A stretch of DNA of 64,000 nucleotides from Rothia mucilaginosa ATCC 25296. Its GTDB lineage: Bacteria; Actinomycetota; Actinomycetes; Actinomycetales; Micrococcaceae. The stretch's first letter is position 1. Every line of letters starts with the position of its first letter. A program made the translations under genes and the position numbers. The DNA is taken from assembly GCF_000175615.1 (NCBI RefSeq), contig NZ_ACVO01000010.1:1-64000 (forward strand), in the 5' to 3' direction. Under the pieces are notes generated by a model. The model was not told the origin of the DNA, ran no database searches, and worked only from the letters and a program-made list of their open reading frames with translations. Below are positions 10,701-17,638 of this stretch, piece after piece.

Positions 10701-10784
10701 AGCGTACACAGTGGGGTCATCAAGCCACGCTGCTGAGGGTGACTGGGAGGAGACTACGGGAGTCGTTTGTTCGGTGGAAGACAT
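7704..10784 (-). CDS. lacZ: Beta-galactosidase, GH2 family (LacZ type)
   Basis: A 1026-residue enzyme, close to the length of classical LacZ. It has the GH2 sandwich domain, the TIM-barrel motif 'YLVDEANLETHG', the acid/base glutamate in 'WSLGNEAYGG', the nucleophile in 'FIMCEYMHAMGNS', and a C-terminal small-chain domain ending 'LHMDIALEII'. It hydrolyses lactose and related beta-galactosides; no signal peptide is seen, so it is cytoplasmic. The minus-strand RBS AGGAAGG precedes the ATG. Only about 40 bp separate its start from a truncated symporter on the other strand, so the original promoter region may have been replaced. The only candidate is a poor -10 (TATACG). Confidence 0.96.
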   Translation of the reverse strand: MSSTEQTTPVVSSQSPSAAWLDDPTVYAVNREAAHSDHHSSNPQQSLNGTWAVRTAWASEIDVTTAEFAAPALDESDYQSIPVPATLETEGLWRPAYVNIQMPWDGHENPEAPHIPEKNHVALYRKHFTLEGDLKKMLSESGRITLAFEGFATAIYVWVDGIFVGYAEDGYTTTSFDITDIVSKGAEGNHTLTVACYEYSSASWLEGQDSWRFHGLFRAVNLVARPAVSIASLTVEADYDAPTGEAHLDALVTLNGEEIKAYTLQASVLDGTQVIWSGTVAAEDASVRISSDALEGIAPWSAESPSLYTLTVDLLHDGKTVESTSQRVGFRRFRIENGIMTLNGHRVLFKGVNRHEFHPRTGRVLTVEDMTSEILFCKQHNINAIRTSHYPNDSRFYALADGYGIYLVDEANLETHGSWCTPGDIPTPETTIPGSRMEWEGACVDRVESMMRRDYNHPSVVIWSLGNEAYGGEVFRSMYRRVHELDPNRPVHYEGITWHREFDDVTDIESGMYTHADVVEKYLSNNPEKPFIMCEYMHAMGNSVGAIDEYVALERYPHYQGGFIWDMIDQALWHPGESEGAPEYLAYGGAFGERPCDYEFSGDGILFADRKVSPKVAEVKAVYSNLRITPDQKGVTVVNDNLFTSTADYTFKASLLVNGVPQWQEDYFFGVAPESTHELAIPWPLEEYATDNAEVTLDVSLVLTEDAAWAPAGHEIAFGQYVIPASQAEANTAEGAADATVTVGRWNVGLRNNQAEVILSRTQGGIVSWVHNGTEHVIRPPKLTTFRPLTDNDRGAGHGFERAQWTVAGRYARCANVAVEQPSDDSVAVTYTYELATPAHTAVTVRYEAQSTGNVRVTIDYPGEKDAPSLPAFGLEWALPGEFSHLRYYGLGPGDSYPDRCSGVRLGVWESTPEQDYAPYLVPQESGNHMGVRWAEVTNDSNHGFRVRQLQTAGEGLHVSLLPYSSYQIEEASYQWELPENNRTYLRILAGQLGVGGDDSWGSPVHSQYHIDATEPLHMDIALEII

Positions 10785-10825
10785 GTCTTCCTTCCTCTCG
10801 TATACATCTTTGTTTGGTCCCTTTA

Positions 10826-11290
10826 AGGATGCCGGAAGGCGTGATGATTGCCGCCTACATTCTGTTCATTCTTTTCCCGCAGAACTTGGCTCTGGTCTAC
10901 GTGGCACTGGTCCTGTTCTACACCCCGAACACCTTCATCCAGATGACCGCTATCTTGGCGCTGACCGACTCCATTGAGTACGGCCAGCTGAAGACCGGTC
11001 AGCGCAACGAGGCAGTTACCCTGTCCGTCCGCCCGATGCTCGACAAGATCGCTGGTGCTCTCTCTAACAGCATCGTGGGTGTGGTTGCTGTTGCTGCCGC
11101 TATGACTAACGGTGCAGATCCTAATAGCCTCACCGCGCAGAACATTCAGACGTTCAACACGGCTGCTTTCTATGTGCCGCTGGCCATTATTGTGTGCTCG
11201 TTCCTCGCCTTCTTCTTCAAGGTTTCTATCTCTGAGAAGGAACACGCGAAGATTGTGAAGGAGCTTGAGGCGAAGCTTGCTTCTGCATAG
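10826..11290 (+). pseudogene. C-terminal remnant of a GPH-family sugar:cation symporter
   Basis: About 150 residues starting near 'MPEGVMIAAYILF' match the last third of glycoside-pentoside-hexuronide symporters (LacS/MelB type). The stretch 'ALTDSIEYGQLKTGQRNEAVTLSVRP' region and two or three terminal membrane helices are intact, ending in a charged tail 'KELEAKLASA'. The N-terminal ~300 residues with the transport core are missing, and the reading frame continues upstream only into the lacZ 5' region, so no normal start exists. It looks like the 3' stump of a lactose or galactoside permease gene left by a deletion next to lacZ. It still ends in its own terminator. Confidence 0.85.
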
Positions 11291-11324
11291 GTAAAAGCAG
11301 GGTAGGTCCTTCACCGCATGAGAG

Positions 11325-11368
11325 AGGCGCCCGCCTCGTGGGTTTATTCCACGGAGCGGGCGCCTTTT
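11325..11368 (+). terminator. Terminator of the symporter remnant (copy of the pepO/lacZ hairpin)
   Basis: GGCGCCCGCCTCGTGG, loop GTTTATT, then CCACGGAGCGGGCGCC and TTTT. The left arm and loop are identical to the hairpin at 7599-7635, and the right arm differs by a two-base swap. It is a duplicated terminator. Confidence 0.85.
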
Positions 11369-11403
11369 AGGTGTAGAAGCTACGCGCTTCTAGGCTGAAG
11401 CTT

Positions 11404-12120
11404 TTAGGAAGCAGAAGCCGAGGACGAAGAGGAAGAAGTACGCATACCGGTCAGCTTCCACGCACCGTTCTCGTAGACACCGTGCAGGGTGCGCTCCACA
11501 TCGTTCTTACGGTCCGAATCGGAGGAAGCGTTCTCCACACGGTCCTTGCTTGCGATGAACTCACCGCTGTCCATGGTCAGGCGGATATTCCAGTTGTAGG
11601 CGTCGCCATCACGCTCGGGCTGTGCGGTAAGCATGGTGATGGTGACGGAGGGGTCCTGCATCCAAATCTTGCCCTGCTGCAGGCCAGCACCCAGGGTGCC
11701 TTCTTCGGGTTCGAGCATGTTCTTCAGCTCGGAGTTGTCAACCGCGCATTCACGCAGGGGTTCGGTCTTGCCGGTACGCATGTAGTACTCAATGGCTGCG
11801 CCGAAGAATGCGATGGACTGGTACAGGCCTTCTACGCTGTTCTCGTTGGCGACGGCGGGCTTGGTCGGCACGGGGGCGTTCTTGGACGGCTCGGTGCGGG
11901 TTGCGGGCTGGTAGTCGGAAGGCTTGGAGGTGTAGCCGTCGAGGGTTGCAACGCCGGAGTAGTCGGTGCGTGCGGTCTTGGACGTAGTTGCGGAAGCAGA
12001 TGCGCTACCGGATGCGTTGCCGCTGGTTGCCTGGGGCTGAGCACCGCAGGCTGCCAGGAGGGTTGCGCCGCCGGTTACTGCAAGCAGGCCGAGGGCGGAT
12101 CGGCGGGTTACGTTCTTCAT
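11404..12120 (-). CDS. Lipoprotein of unknown function (DUF6318-like)
   Basis: A 238-residue protein beginning MKNVTRRSALGLLAVTGG, with lipobox LLAAC at about residues 21-25, so it is an exported lipoprotein; the twin arginine suggests the Tat route. A Ser/Ala/Thr-rich linker follows, then a globular domain of ~150 residues ('EGLYQSIAFFGAAIEYYMRTGKTEPLREC') resembling small actinobacterial lipoprotein domains of the DUF6318 kind (from memory, unsearched), and a poly-Ser tail. Function unknown. A hairpin with no clear T-tract lies upstream, separating it from the next minus-strand gene. Confidence 0.8.
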   Translation of the reverse strand: MKNVTRRSALGLLAVTGGATLLAACGAQPQATSGNASGSASASATTSKTARTDYSGVATLDGYTSKPSDYQPATRTEPSKNAPVPTKPAVANENSVEGLYQSIAFFGAAIEYYMRTGKTEPLRECAVDNSELKNMLEPEEGTLGAGLQQGKIWMQDPSVTITMLTAQPERDGDAYNWNIRLTMDSGEFIASKDRVENASSDSDRKNDVERTLHGVYENGAWKLTGMRTSSSSSSASAS

Positions 12121-12185
12121 GGGTTCTCTCTATCTGTGGTGCATTTTCCGCACCGTGGTGCGGGTGATGCCTACGGCATCTAACG

Positions 12186-12221
12186 GGAAGACGGCACTAC
12201 GTGAGTGTAGTGCCGTCTTCC
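12186..12221. terminator. Perfect 15-bp hairpin, probable terminator
   Basis: GGAAGACGGCACTAC pairs perfectly with GTAGTGCCGTCTTCC around a 6-nt loop. It lies between the tyrosine-rich miniprotein gene and the lipoprotein gene, both on the minus strand. There is no strong T-run on either side. Confidence 0.6.
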
Positions 12222-12249
12222 AGTATATGTTTATTGGGCTTGGGATTCT

Positions 12250-12489
12250 TTAGCCGCCGTAATAGTAGTAGTGGCTGTAGGAGCTACCGTAGTAGTCGCT
12301 GATGACGATGCGGCCGCGGCGGCCGTAACGGTGCGAGTAGTAGCCGTTGTAGGGGGTGCGGCGCACGGTGGGGCGGTAGGTGGTTGCCTGTGCGGGGGTG
12401 AGCAGTGCGCCGAGGGCGGTTGCTGCGCCTGCGCCTGCGGCGGCGAGTGCTGCGCGGCGGGTGAGGCGTGCGGGCTTCTTGGTGGCCAT
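12250..12489 (-). CDS. Small Tat-exported tyrosine-rich protein
   Basis: A 79-residue protein: MATKKPARLTRRAALAAAG, then an Ala/Gly hydrophobic core to 'TPAQA', a plausible Tat-type signal peptide with cleavage after AQA (about residue 35). The mature part is only ~44 residues and is rich in Tyr, Arg, Ser and Gly, ending in 'YSHYYYYGG'. GAAAGG lies upstream of the ATG. Family and function are not recognised. Tyr/Gly-rich exported miniproteins can be wall-associated or cross-linking, but that is speculation. Strong GC-rich codon use argues it is real. Confidence 0.7.
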   Translation of the reverse strand: MATKKPARLTRRAALAAAGAGAATALGALLTPAQATTYRPTVRRTPYNGYYSHRYGRRGRIVISDYYGSSYSHYYYYGG

Positions 12490-12726
12490 GATATGCCTTT
12501 CGGGGTTGGTGTTTCTGTGAAGTGACGTGGCGTGTGCACGGCGTGCGGCTGTGCATTAACCATTTCTTATTGTAAGCCTCAACGTTAATGTTTTTGCGCG
12601 CAGAGTGCACCTTCTAGTTGAGGGTTAGACCATGCGGGCTAGTCAACGTTTTTCCGGCAGAAAAATTACGGAAATATTGGTTGAGAAACACGCCGGGCAC
12701 ACGCTAAATACGGGCTGAATTGCGGG

Positions 12727-13389
12727 CTACATGTCTACTTCGGCGAGGCCCGAAATTTCCTTGTCCTTGATGTGCGGGATGGTGGAGTTCCAGTTCATCC
12801 ACGCCTTGACCTGCGCAGCTTCTTCGGGGTTGTTCATATCTGGCCAGCGGTCGTTTTCGATCCTGAATCGGGTCATTGCGAGGAGGGGGTAGCCCTCATA
12901 GATGGGCCCGAAACGCGCAATGCGCTTACCCGATTTCGTGTCGAAGGAGACGGAGTCTGAAATTTCACTGTCGGAACTCTGCGTATACGTGACCTTATCG
13001 ATCGCGTTGAGCGGGTAGAAGGTTTTATTGTCGTGCCCGTTGTCCTCTTCGAATCCTTCCGGCGAGATTTTAGTGTAAGAACCAGCGGTTTCGTTAAAGA
13101 CATATAGAAGAAAGCACGTGAAGAGGAAAGCTCCGACATCATATAGAAAATGGAATCCTATATCGCCCAGCAGATGCACCATAAACATCAGAGCAGGGGT
13201 CATGGGAAGCGCGACGGCAAGCACAATTATTTCGGAGCGGTCGCTTCGAGTAATGTAAATGTTTTTGGCGTACAGCTTCTTGTCTCGGCGTCGGTTGATT
13301 TCGTAGACAATGATGGACCGGACCATCTTGTACATCTGTAGGACATTTACTACGCCCCAGAGGGCAATCATGGTGTAGTTCATCATCAT
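12727..13389 (-). CDS. Unknown membrane protein, paralogue of the 16872-17531 gene
   Basis: About 220 residues. There is an N-terminal membrane helix, a basic loop ('YEINRRRDKKLYAKNIYITR'), two more helices, then a cytoplasmic beta-rich domain of ~110 residues. The C-terminus 'FRIENDRWPDMNNPEEA...ISGLAEVDM' closely matches the plus-strand protein at 16872-17531 ('FRIDNDRWPDMNNPSDI...VTGLADVDM'). The domain 'ISPEG...YPLNAIDKVTY' looks like a bacterial PH-like domain (inference). Several starts are possible (TTG at 13398, ATGs at 13389, 13386 and 13383); AAAGGG lies close upstream. Function unknown. Confidence 0.75.
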   Translation of the reverse strand: MMMNYTMIALWGVVNVLQMYKMVRSIIVYEINRRRDKKLYAKNIYITRSDRSEIIVLAVALPMTPALMFMVHLLGDIGFHFLYDVGAFLFTCFLLYVFNETAGSYTKISPEGFEEDNGHDNKTFYPLNAIDKVTYTQSSDSEISDSVSFDTKSGKRIARFGPIYEGYPLLAMTRFRIENDRWPDMNNPEEAAQVKAWMNWNSTIPHIKDKEISGLAEVDM

Positions 13390-13530
13390 GGTGGTCAACT
13401 ACCCTTTCTGTTTTATCGGTGACCGGCAGCCTTCCGGCAACGATGCGGAGGGTGCGGGTTCGTTCTCAGAGTAGCCGAGGAAATTGGGTGGTTAAGCCCA
13501 GATTCGGGTTATCTGCAGAGTGGTTGCCGA

Positions 13531-13658
13531 GTCTTCACCGGAGCATTGCGTCGAGTTAACCTTCTGGTCAGATACCGTGCGATAGGCTAAGGATGTGCCC
13601 GCCACCTCGCCGTAGCGAGCACGATTCACCAACCACTACCGCACAAGGACGTACACAC
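13531..13658 (+). repeat. Promoter/leader repeat, copy 1
   Basis: A 128-bp stretch ending at the start codon of the next gene is repeated at 15092-15219 with only a couple of mismatches. It includes AAGGA as ribosome binding site and GC-rich inverted segments (CACCTCGCCGTAGCGAGC). It is the upstream region of a duplicated gene module. Confidence 0.85.
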
Positions 13659-13659
13659 T

Positions 13660-14409
13660 ATGAACGCTGCTGAAACCGGAACCCTTTGGGGGCTTATCGT
13701 CGCCCTGATACCGGGTATCCGTATTAAGCTCGGCAAACCCACCCTGAATAAGAGGCAGAAGAGACCCATCGCGGCGTTTATCTTCTTCTGGTTTGTGACT
13801 ATTCTCGGGTTTGTCGGTGCACCGCTTATTTGGCTATCTCTTGGTCGCTGGGATGCCCAACCAGGAACAGAAGAATTTACTGTTGCAATTTCTGGCCTCA
13901 TTTTTAGTATCGTGTCTCTTGGTCTGCTGGGCGCTATCCCGCTGAACCACTGCTACGCCTTCTACCTTGAGCTGCGTGAGGATCACGTGCGGTGGCGTAA
14001 TTGGCGGTGGAAGGAACGCACTTTCACCTACCCCTCGATTACGTTCGCACATGTGGAGAACAACGGCAAGAACGGGTTCTTGCGCATCGGCAGTACCGAA
14101 ATGGGTAAGCGTACCTGCAGCTTTGACCCGTATCAGTTCGATGCGACGATTCTTATGGCGCAGGTGCTGTACCGTGACGATCACGGGCGTTGGGCTGAGG
14201 AGGACGGTCTGGATGTGATGAGTGTGGTGGGGATGTATGGCTCTTCGCGCGATATTTATGCCCAGTTTTATGACTTGTGTAAGACGAAGTATGTGGTGGG
14301 TGTGACGAAGAGTGAGCGTCAGAAGCGCCGCCGTAGGGCTGCGCGTAATGAGGCGCGTAGGCTGGAGCGTCAGCAGGCGCGCGAAGAGGCACGCCGCGAA
14401 AAGGAATGA
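13660..14409 (+). CDS. Unknown membrane protein with PH-like domain
   Basis: A 249-residue protein starting MNAAETGTLWGLIVALIPG. It has two or three hydrophobic segments in the first 110 residues, then a soluble domain ('LREDHVRWRNWRWKERTFTYPSITFAHVENN...DDHGRWAEEDGLDVM') with the spacing of the PH-like domain in the neighbouring paralogues, then a highly basic Arg/Glu-rich tail (about residues 215-249), perhaps a coiled coil. AAGGA lies 12 nt before the ATG. It is the first gene behind the promoter repeat. Function unknown; the PH-like call is an inference from pattern only. Confidence 0.7.
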   Translation: MNAAETGTLWGLIVALIPGIRIKLGKPTLNKRQKRPIAAFIFFWFVTILGFVGAPLIWLSLGRWDAQPGTEEFTVAISGLIFSIVSLGLLGAIPLNHCYAFYLELREDHVRWRNWRWKERTFTYPSITFAHVENNGKNGFLRIGSTEMGKRTCSFDPYQFDATILMAQVLYRDDHGRWAEEDGLDVMSVVGMYGSSRDIYAQFYDLCKTKYVVGVTKSERQKRRRRAARNEARRLERQQAREEARREKE

Positions 14410-14454
14410 GTTAGTGAAGCTGTAAATTTCTACGCTGGGAAGAGGTGATTCACG

Positions 14455-14889
14455 GTGAAAAATAATGTTTCGAAGAAAAGGAATAGTTCAAAGAAAAAGA
14501 AGAATAAAGTTACCTTCAAAGAGTATCTTCGTAGAAAAGGAAGAGATATTTGGTATGACCGTGAAGCCATTATATTTTGTGTAGGTGTTATCGCCGTATT
14601 TGGTTTTTTATATTTCATGACTCATTACAACCCGAATAATGACTCTGAAATATGCACTATCGAGTCGGTTGAAATTATTGAGCACGAGGACCCTTACGCA
14701 ATCTCCGGTGTCTTTGAGACGGAAGAGTGCGGAACTATCACGATGTGGCACGCTCCCGATGGGGAACGTATCTACCCCTACCTCAACAGTATTGAGGCGG
14801 GTAAGAAATATAGGGCCTATAAGTCCTTCGATACCCGTAACGATGAAACAGGCTTCACCGCCATCCGCTTTGAAGAAATCAAAGAATAA
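14455..14889 (+). CDS. Lysine-rich single-pass membrane protein (paralogue A)
   Basis: A 144-residue protein with a GTG start after GAAGAGGTGA. The first ~35 residues are Lys/Arg/Ser-rich; a membrane helix follows ('EAIIFCVGVIAVFGFLYFM'), then an extracytoplasmic domain of ~85 residues with two cysteines ('CTIESVEIIEHEDPYAISG', 'ETEECG') that may form a disulfide. It ends 'IRFEEIKE'. The C-terminal domain is highly similar to the gene at 15302. It sits 45 bp after the 249-residue gene and is probably co-transcribed. Its AT-rich lysine codons differ from the GC-rich neighbourhood. Function unknown. Confidence 0.75.
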   Translation: MKNNVSKKRNSSKKKKNKVTFKEYLRRKGRDIWYDREAIIFCVGVIAVFGFLYFMTHYNPNNDSEICTIESVEIIEHEDPYAISGVFETEECGTITMWHAPDGERIYPYLNSIEAGKKYRAYKSFDTRNDETGFTAIRFEEIKE

Positions 14890-14909
14890 CCAGCTCATGA
14901 GCCATAAAT

Positions 14910-14957
14910 AAAGCCCCGGGTGGCGCGAGTCTTCAACTCGCACCGTCCGGGGCTTTC
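14910..14957 (+). terminator. Intrinsic terminator after paralogue A
   Basis: AAAGCCCCGG and CCGGGGCTTT form the outer stem, with CGCGAGT / ACTCGC as an inner arm. It closes the first module (13660-14889). Confidence 0.75.
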
Positions 14958-15091
14958 CATATGAAATCGGCAAACCATTTCGCGCCACCCTTCACCTTCA
15001 ACAATTCAGGAGGGGTAGGCTCCCCCTCGGGGCATCTCAGGAAATCGGGTGGTCACACACAGGGCCCGGCCCTCTGATGAATGGTCGCCCA

Positions 15092-15219
15092 GTCTTCACC
15101 CGAGCATTGCGTCGAGTTAACCTTCTGGTCAGATACCGTGCGATAGGCTAAGGATGTGCCCGCCACCTCGCCGTAGCGAGCATGATTCACCAACCACTAC
15201 CGCACAAGGACGTACACAC
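15092..15219 (+). repeat. Promoter/leader repeat, copy 2
   Basis: A near-identical copy of 13531-13658. It ends at ATG (15221), which opens only a five-codon frame (MSAAL) before stop. The first residues resemble the MNAA start of the 249-residue gene, so the promoter and start codon are kept but the gene behind them is gone. Confidence 0.85.
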
Positions 15220-15233
15220 CATGAGTGCAGCTC

Positions 15234-15305
15234 TTTGAGGCAACCCGCTTTGAAGACATCACAGAGCAACAGCCTCTAGCCCAGAAAGAAGGTGAAAAGC
15301 AGTGA
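15234..15305 (+). pseudogene. 3' remnant of a deleted paralogue-A-like gene
   Basis: In the frame beginning at 15234 the sequence reads FEATRFEDITEQ, followed by a short tail and stop. It is homologous to the C-termini of the neighbouring proteins (TAIRFEEIKE and SVLRFEEIKE). It directly follows the orphan start codon of the promoter repeat, so a deletion has fused the start of one gene to the tail of another. The remnant overlaps the GTG start of the next gene. Confidence 0.7.
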
Positions 15306-15793
15306 AAAAGAACTCCCCAAGGAAAAAGAATGTTTCAAAGAAAAGAAACAGTTCAAAGAAAAATGGTTACCCAAAGAAAAAATCTATTATCACGAAGAAG
15401 CCCACAAAGAAAGTCGCTTTCAAGAATTTTCTTCGCTCAAAGGCTAACGATATTTGGCGTGACCGCGAGAGAATCCTACTGATGTTGTGCATTCTGGCAT
15501 TTCCCGCGTCCTTATATTTCATTTTTTATGTCAACCCATACAACGACTCCACTATCTGCACTGTTACCTCAGTCGAAATCATTGAACATGAGGACCCCTA
15601 CTCAATCTCCGGTGAATTCGAAACGGAAGAGTGCGGAATCATCACAACATCGAACGCCCCCGATGGAGAACGTATCTACCCCTACCTCCAGAACTTCAAG
15701 ACGGGCAAGAAATACAGGGCATATAAGTCTCTGCTGACCCGAAACGATGAATTCGACTTCAGCGTCCTCCGCTTTGAAGAGATCAAAGAGTAA
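15302..15793 (+). CDS. Lysine-rich single-pass membrane protein (paralogue B)
   Basis: A 163-residue protein, GTG start, RBS AGAAGGTGA. The N-terminal ~55 residues are dominated by Lys, Asn and Ser; a membrane helix follows ('ILLMLCILAFPASLYFIFYV'), then the same two-Cys exported domain as the 14455 gene, with about 70% identity over the last 80 residues by eye ('SVEIIEHEDPYSISGEFETEECG'). The long polybasic cytoplasmic tail could bind nucleic acid or acidic lipid. It is probably an operon with the 300-residue membrane protein 27 bp downstream. Function unknown. Confidence 0.75.
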   Translation: MKKNSPRKKNVSKKRNSSKKNGYPKKKSIITKKPTKKVAFKNFLRSKANDIWRDRERILLMLCILAFPASLYFIFYVNPYNDSTICTVTSVEIIEHEDPYSISGEFETEECGIITTSNAPDGERIYPYLQNFKTGKKYRAYKSLLTRNDEFDFSVLRFEEIKE

Positions 15794-15820
15794 CCCCACC
15801 CCCGCAGAAAGGAATCCACC

Positions 15821-16723
15821 GTGAGCTTTATCGGCGACTTTATCATCGGCTTTTTTGGAGAGGCCCTCGCCTCCTCACCAACACTGCAGCGAGTATGCCT
15901 GTGGATTCTTTTCTCTATATCCATTCTTCTCATGCTTGTCCCCGTCATGACGGGTGAATACGCGTGGAGCATCCTATCCATCTCGATCATGCTGTTTTCG
16001 GTCGTGACGATTGACGGCACGCATGAGCAGTGCGTGAAAAACACCAAGAACGGCGGCGCGTACCACTACTTTCTGCTGACGGTGGGCACGCTCTGCGTCG
16101 CCGTGATTGTTCTGCTCGCTGCTCTCTCCCTGGCGGGTGTCCCGCAGGTTGCCTTCACCCCGCAGGTGGACGGCATCAATTTCGCGCCCTGGTATGTGGC
16201 GGCGTCCGCACTGGTTCTGTTGCTGTTCTTCTACAATGCCGCGCAGCCGAGCGACGAGATCCCTAACCTGCGCCGTATGGAGCGCATCAACCGGTATGTG
16301 CGCGCGGTGGTGCTGGGTGTGAGCGCCCTGATGGTGCTCTTCTGCCTGCTGATTCCGGTGGTTTCTTTCGCTGCTGCCGGTTATGAGCCTGTGGGTATTT
16401 CGGTGGTGCTGTGCCTGGTGCCGGTTTTCCTGATTTTTGTGCGCCGCACCCTGTTCAAGCTGTGGGCGTCGACCTTTGAGGAGGGCACTGCCGGGTATGG
16501 CGTGTTGCGTGGCTTCTGCGTAGCCCTGGTGGGTTTGGGTGGATGTTTGGCGGCGGTCCGTCTTGCCGCTGATGTTGTGCAGTCAGGTAGCGGGTTGTCG
16601 CTGGTGTATGTGGTGCCGGTGATCGCCTCGTACCTGCTGGTGAAGAGGTACGTGACCGTGGGTGTTGCTATCCCCGAGAAGGAAGATGAGGAGGACCCGG
16701 AGGCTGAACCTGCAGCAAGCTAA
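15821..16723 (+). CDS. Polytopic membrane protein of unknown function
   Basis: A 300-residue protein, GTG start after AGAAAGGA. It is almost entirely hydrophobic, with about eight predicted membrane helices (for example near residues 22-45, 50-68, 82-108, 125-145, 160-190 and 195-215) and a short acidic tail (EKEDEEDPEAEP). No transporter signature or catalytic motif was recognised. It follows the lysine-rich paralogue B closely and precedes a PH-like paralogue, so it probably belongs to the same functional module. Codon use is GC-rich and normal for the window. Confidence 0.7.
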   Translation: MSFIGDFIIGFFGEALASSPTLQRVCLWILFSISILLMLVPVMTGEYAWSILSISIMLFSVVTIDGTHEQCVKNTKNGGAYHYFLLTVGTLCVAVIVLLAALSLAGVPQVAFTPQVDGINFAPWYVAASALVLLLFFYNAAQPSDEIPNLRRMERINRYVRAVVLGVSALMVLFCLLIPVVSFAAAGYEPVGISVVLCLVPVFLIFVRRTLFKLWASTFEEGTAGYGVLRGFCVALVGLGGCLAAVRLAADVVQSGSGLSLVYVVPVIASYLLVKRYVTVGVAIPEKEDEEDPEAEPAAS

Positions 16724-16871
16724 ACCGTGGAGCCCCGCGGGTTGAGGAGCCTTGTGCGCCAAGCGCACGGTCTAGGACGATTCGCACACCGGGGTATCCT
16801 TGGGGAAGGTACGCCACCTGCCGGTGGTGCGCTTCCGGATATTCACCAACCACACGAAACGAGAACCTGTC

Positions 16872-17531
16872 ATGCGCATTTTCCTGATTATTATCTGGGG
16901 CATTATGGCCTTCATCTCGGTAACCGGGACGCTCTACATCATTATCAACTATGAGATTCAGCGCTGGAAGGATATGGAGCGCCGCCGCCAAGGTGCGTAC
17001 ATCCGACGAGTTAATCAGGCCGAGGCTCTTCTAACAATATTTACCCCTGGGATTCCGTGCCTTTTTCTCTACCTTCATATTGTTGACGAGGGTTCTGCGG
17101 GTATCTTCTATGAATCGATTGCATTACTTGGGTCAATCGGGCTCATGATGTATGCCTGGTACGTACACATTGCCTATGTGAAGATCTCCCCTGAAGGTAT
17201 TGAGCAGCGTATGTGGTCGGCGCGTACAACTGTTTACCCGGTCAACGCTATTGACGGAATTGAATACTATAAGGCACTTGCTGTAGATAGTCAGGACCTC
17301 GTCTCTTTCTATAGCAAGTCTGGGAAGTTGATTGCTGCTTTCTCTCCGATTATTCACAAGAATTATCGTCTGATGGCGATTGTGCGGTTCAGGATTGATA
17401 ATGACCGCTGGCCTGATATGAATAATCCAAGTGATATTGCTCGGGTGGATGAGCTAGATGATGGTCGTGAGATAGTCCCCTACTTTAGGGAGCGCAAGAA
17501 GGTAACTGGTCTTGCCGACGTGGATATGTAG
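16872..17531 (+). CDS. Unknown membrane protein with PH-like domain (paralogue of 12727-13389)
   Basis: A 219-residue protein starting MRIFLIIIWGIMAFISVTG. One N-terminal helix is followed by 'YEIQRWKDMERRRQG', two further helices around residues 50-100, then a cytoplasmic domain 'VKISPEGIEQRMWSARTTVYPVNAIDGIEYY...FRIDNDRWPDMNNP' like its minus-strand paralogue. The ATG at 16872 is chosen by alignment with that paralogue; an upstream in-frame ATG at 16800 would add an unlikely basic leader. The short string CACCAACCAC upstream is also present in the promoter repeat at 13.6 and 15.2 kb. Function unknown. Confidence 0.75.
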   Translation: MRIFLIIIWGIMAFISVTGTLYIIINYEIQRWKDMERRRQGAYIRRVNQAEALLTIFTPGIPCLFLYLHIVDEGSAGIFYESIALLGSIGLMMYAWYVHIAYVKISPEGIEQRMWSARTTVYPVNAIDGIEYYKALAVDSQDLVSFYSKSGKLIAAFSPIIHKNYRLMAIVRFRIDNDRWPDMNNPSDIARVDELDDGREIVPYFRERKKVTGLADVDM

Positions 17532-17564
17532 CACCGCATCAACCCCGAGAATCAAGCACAGGAA

Positions 17565-17608
17565 AGCCCCCGCAGCCGAGAGTCATCCTCTCAGCCGCGG
17601 GGGCTTTA
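17565..17608. terminator. Terminator between two convergent genes
   Basis: AGCCCCCGC pairs with GCGGGGGCT, extended by CGAGAG/CTCTC near the loop, with TTT after. It separates the plus-strand membrane protein from the minus-strand wall protein. Confidence 0.8.
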
Positions 17609-17638
17609 TCGTATCAGCGCATCCTCACGCGGCGAGCG

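Noticed and set aside
10600..11300. A mobile element at the lacZ/permease junction
   Set aside because: No transposase, terminal inverted repeats or target duplication was seen; simple deletion or rearrangement explains the stump.
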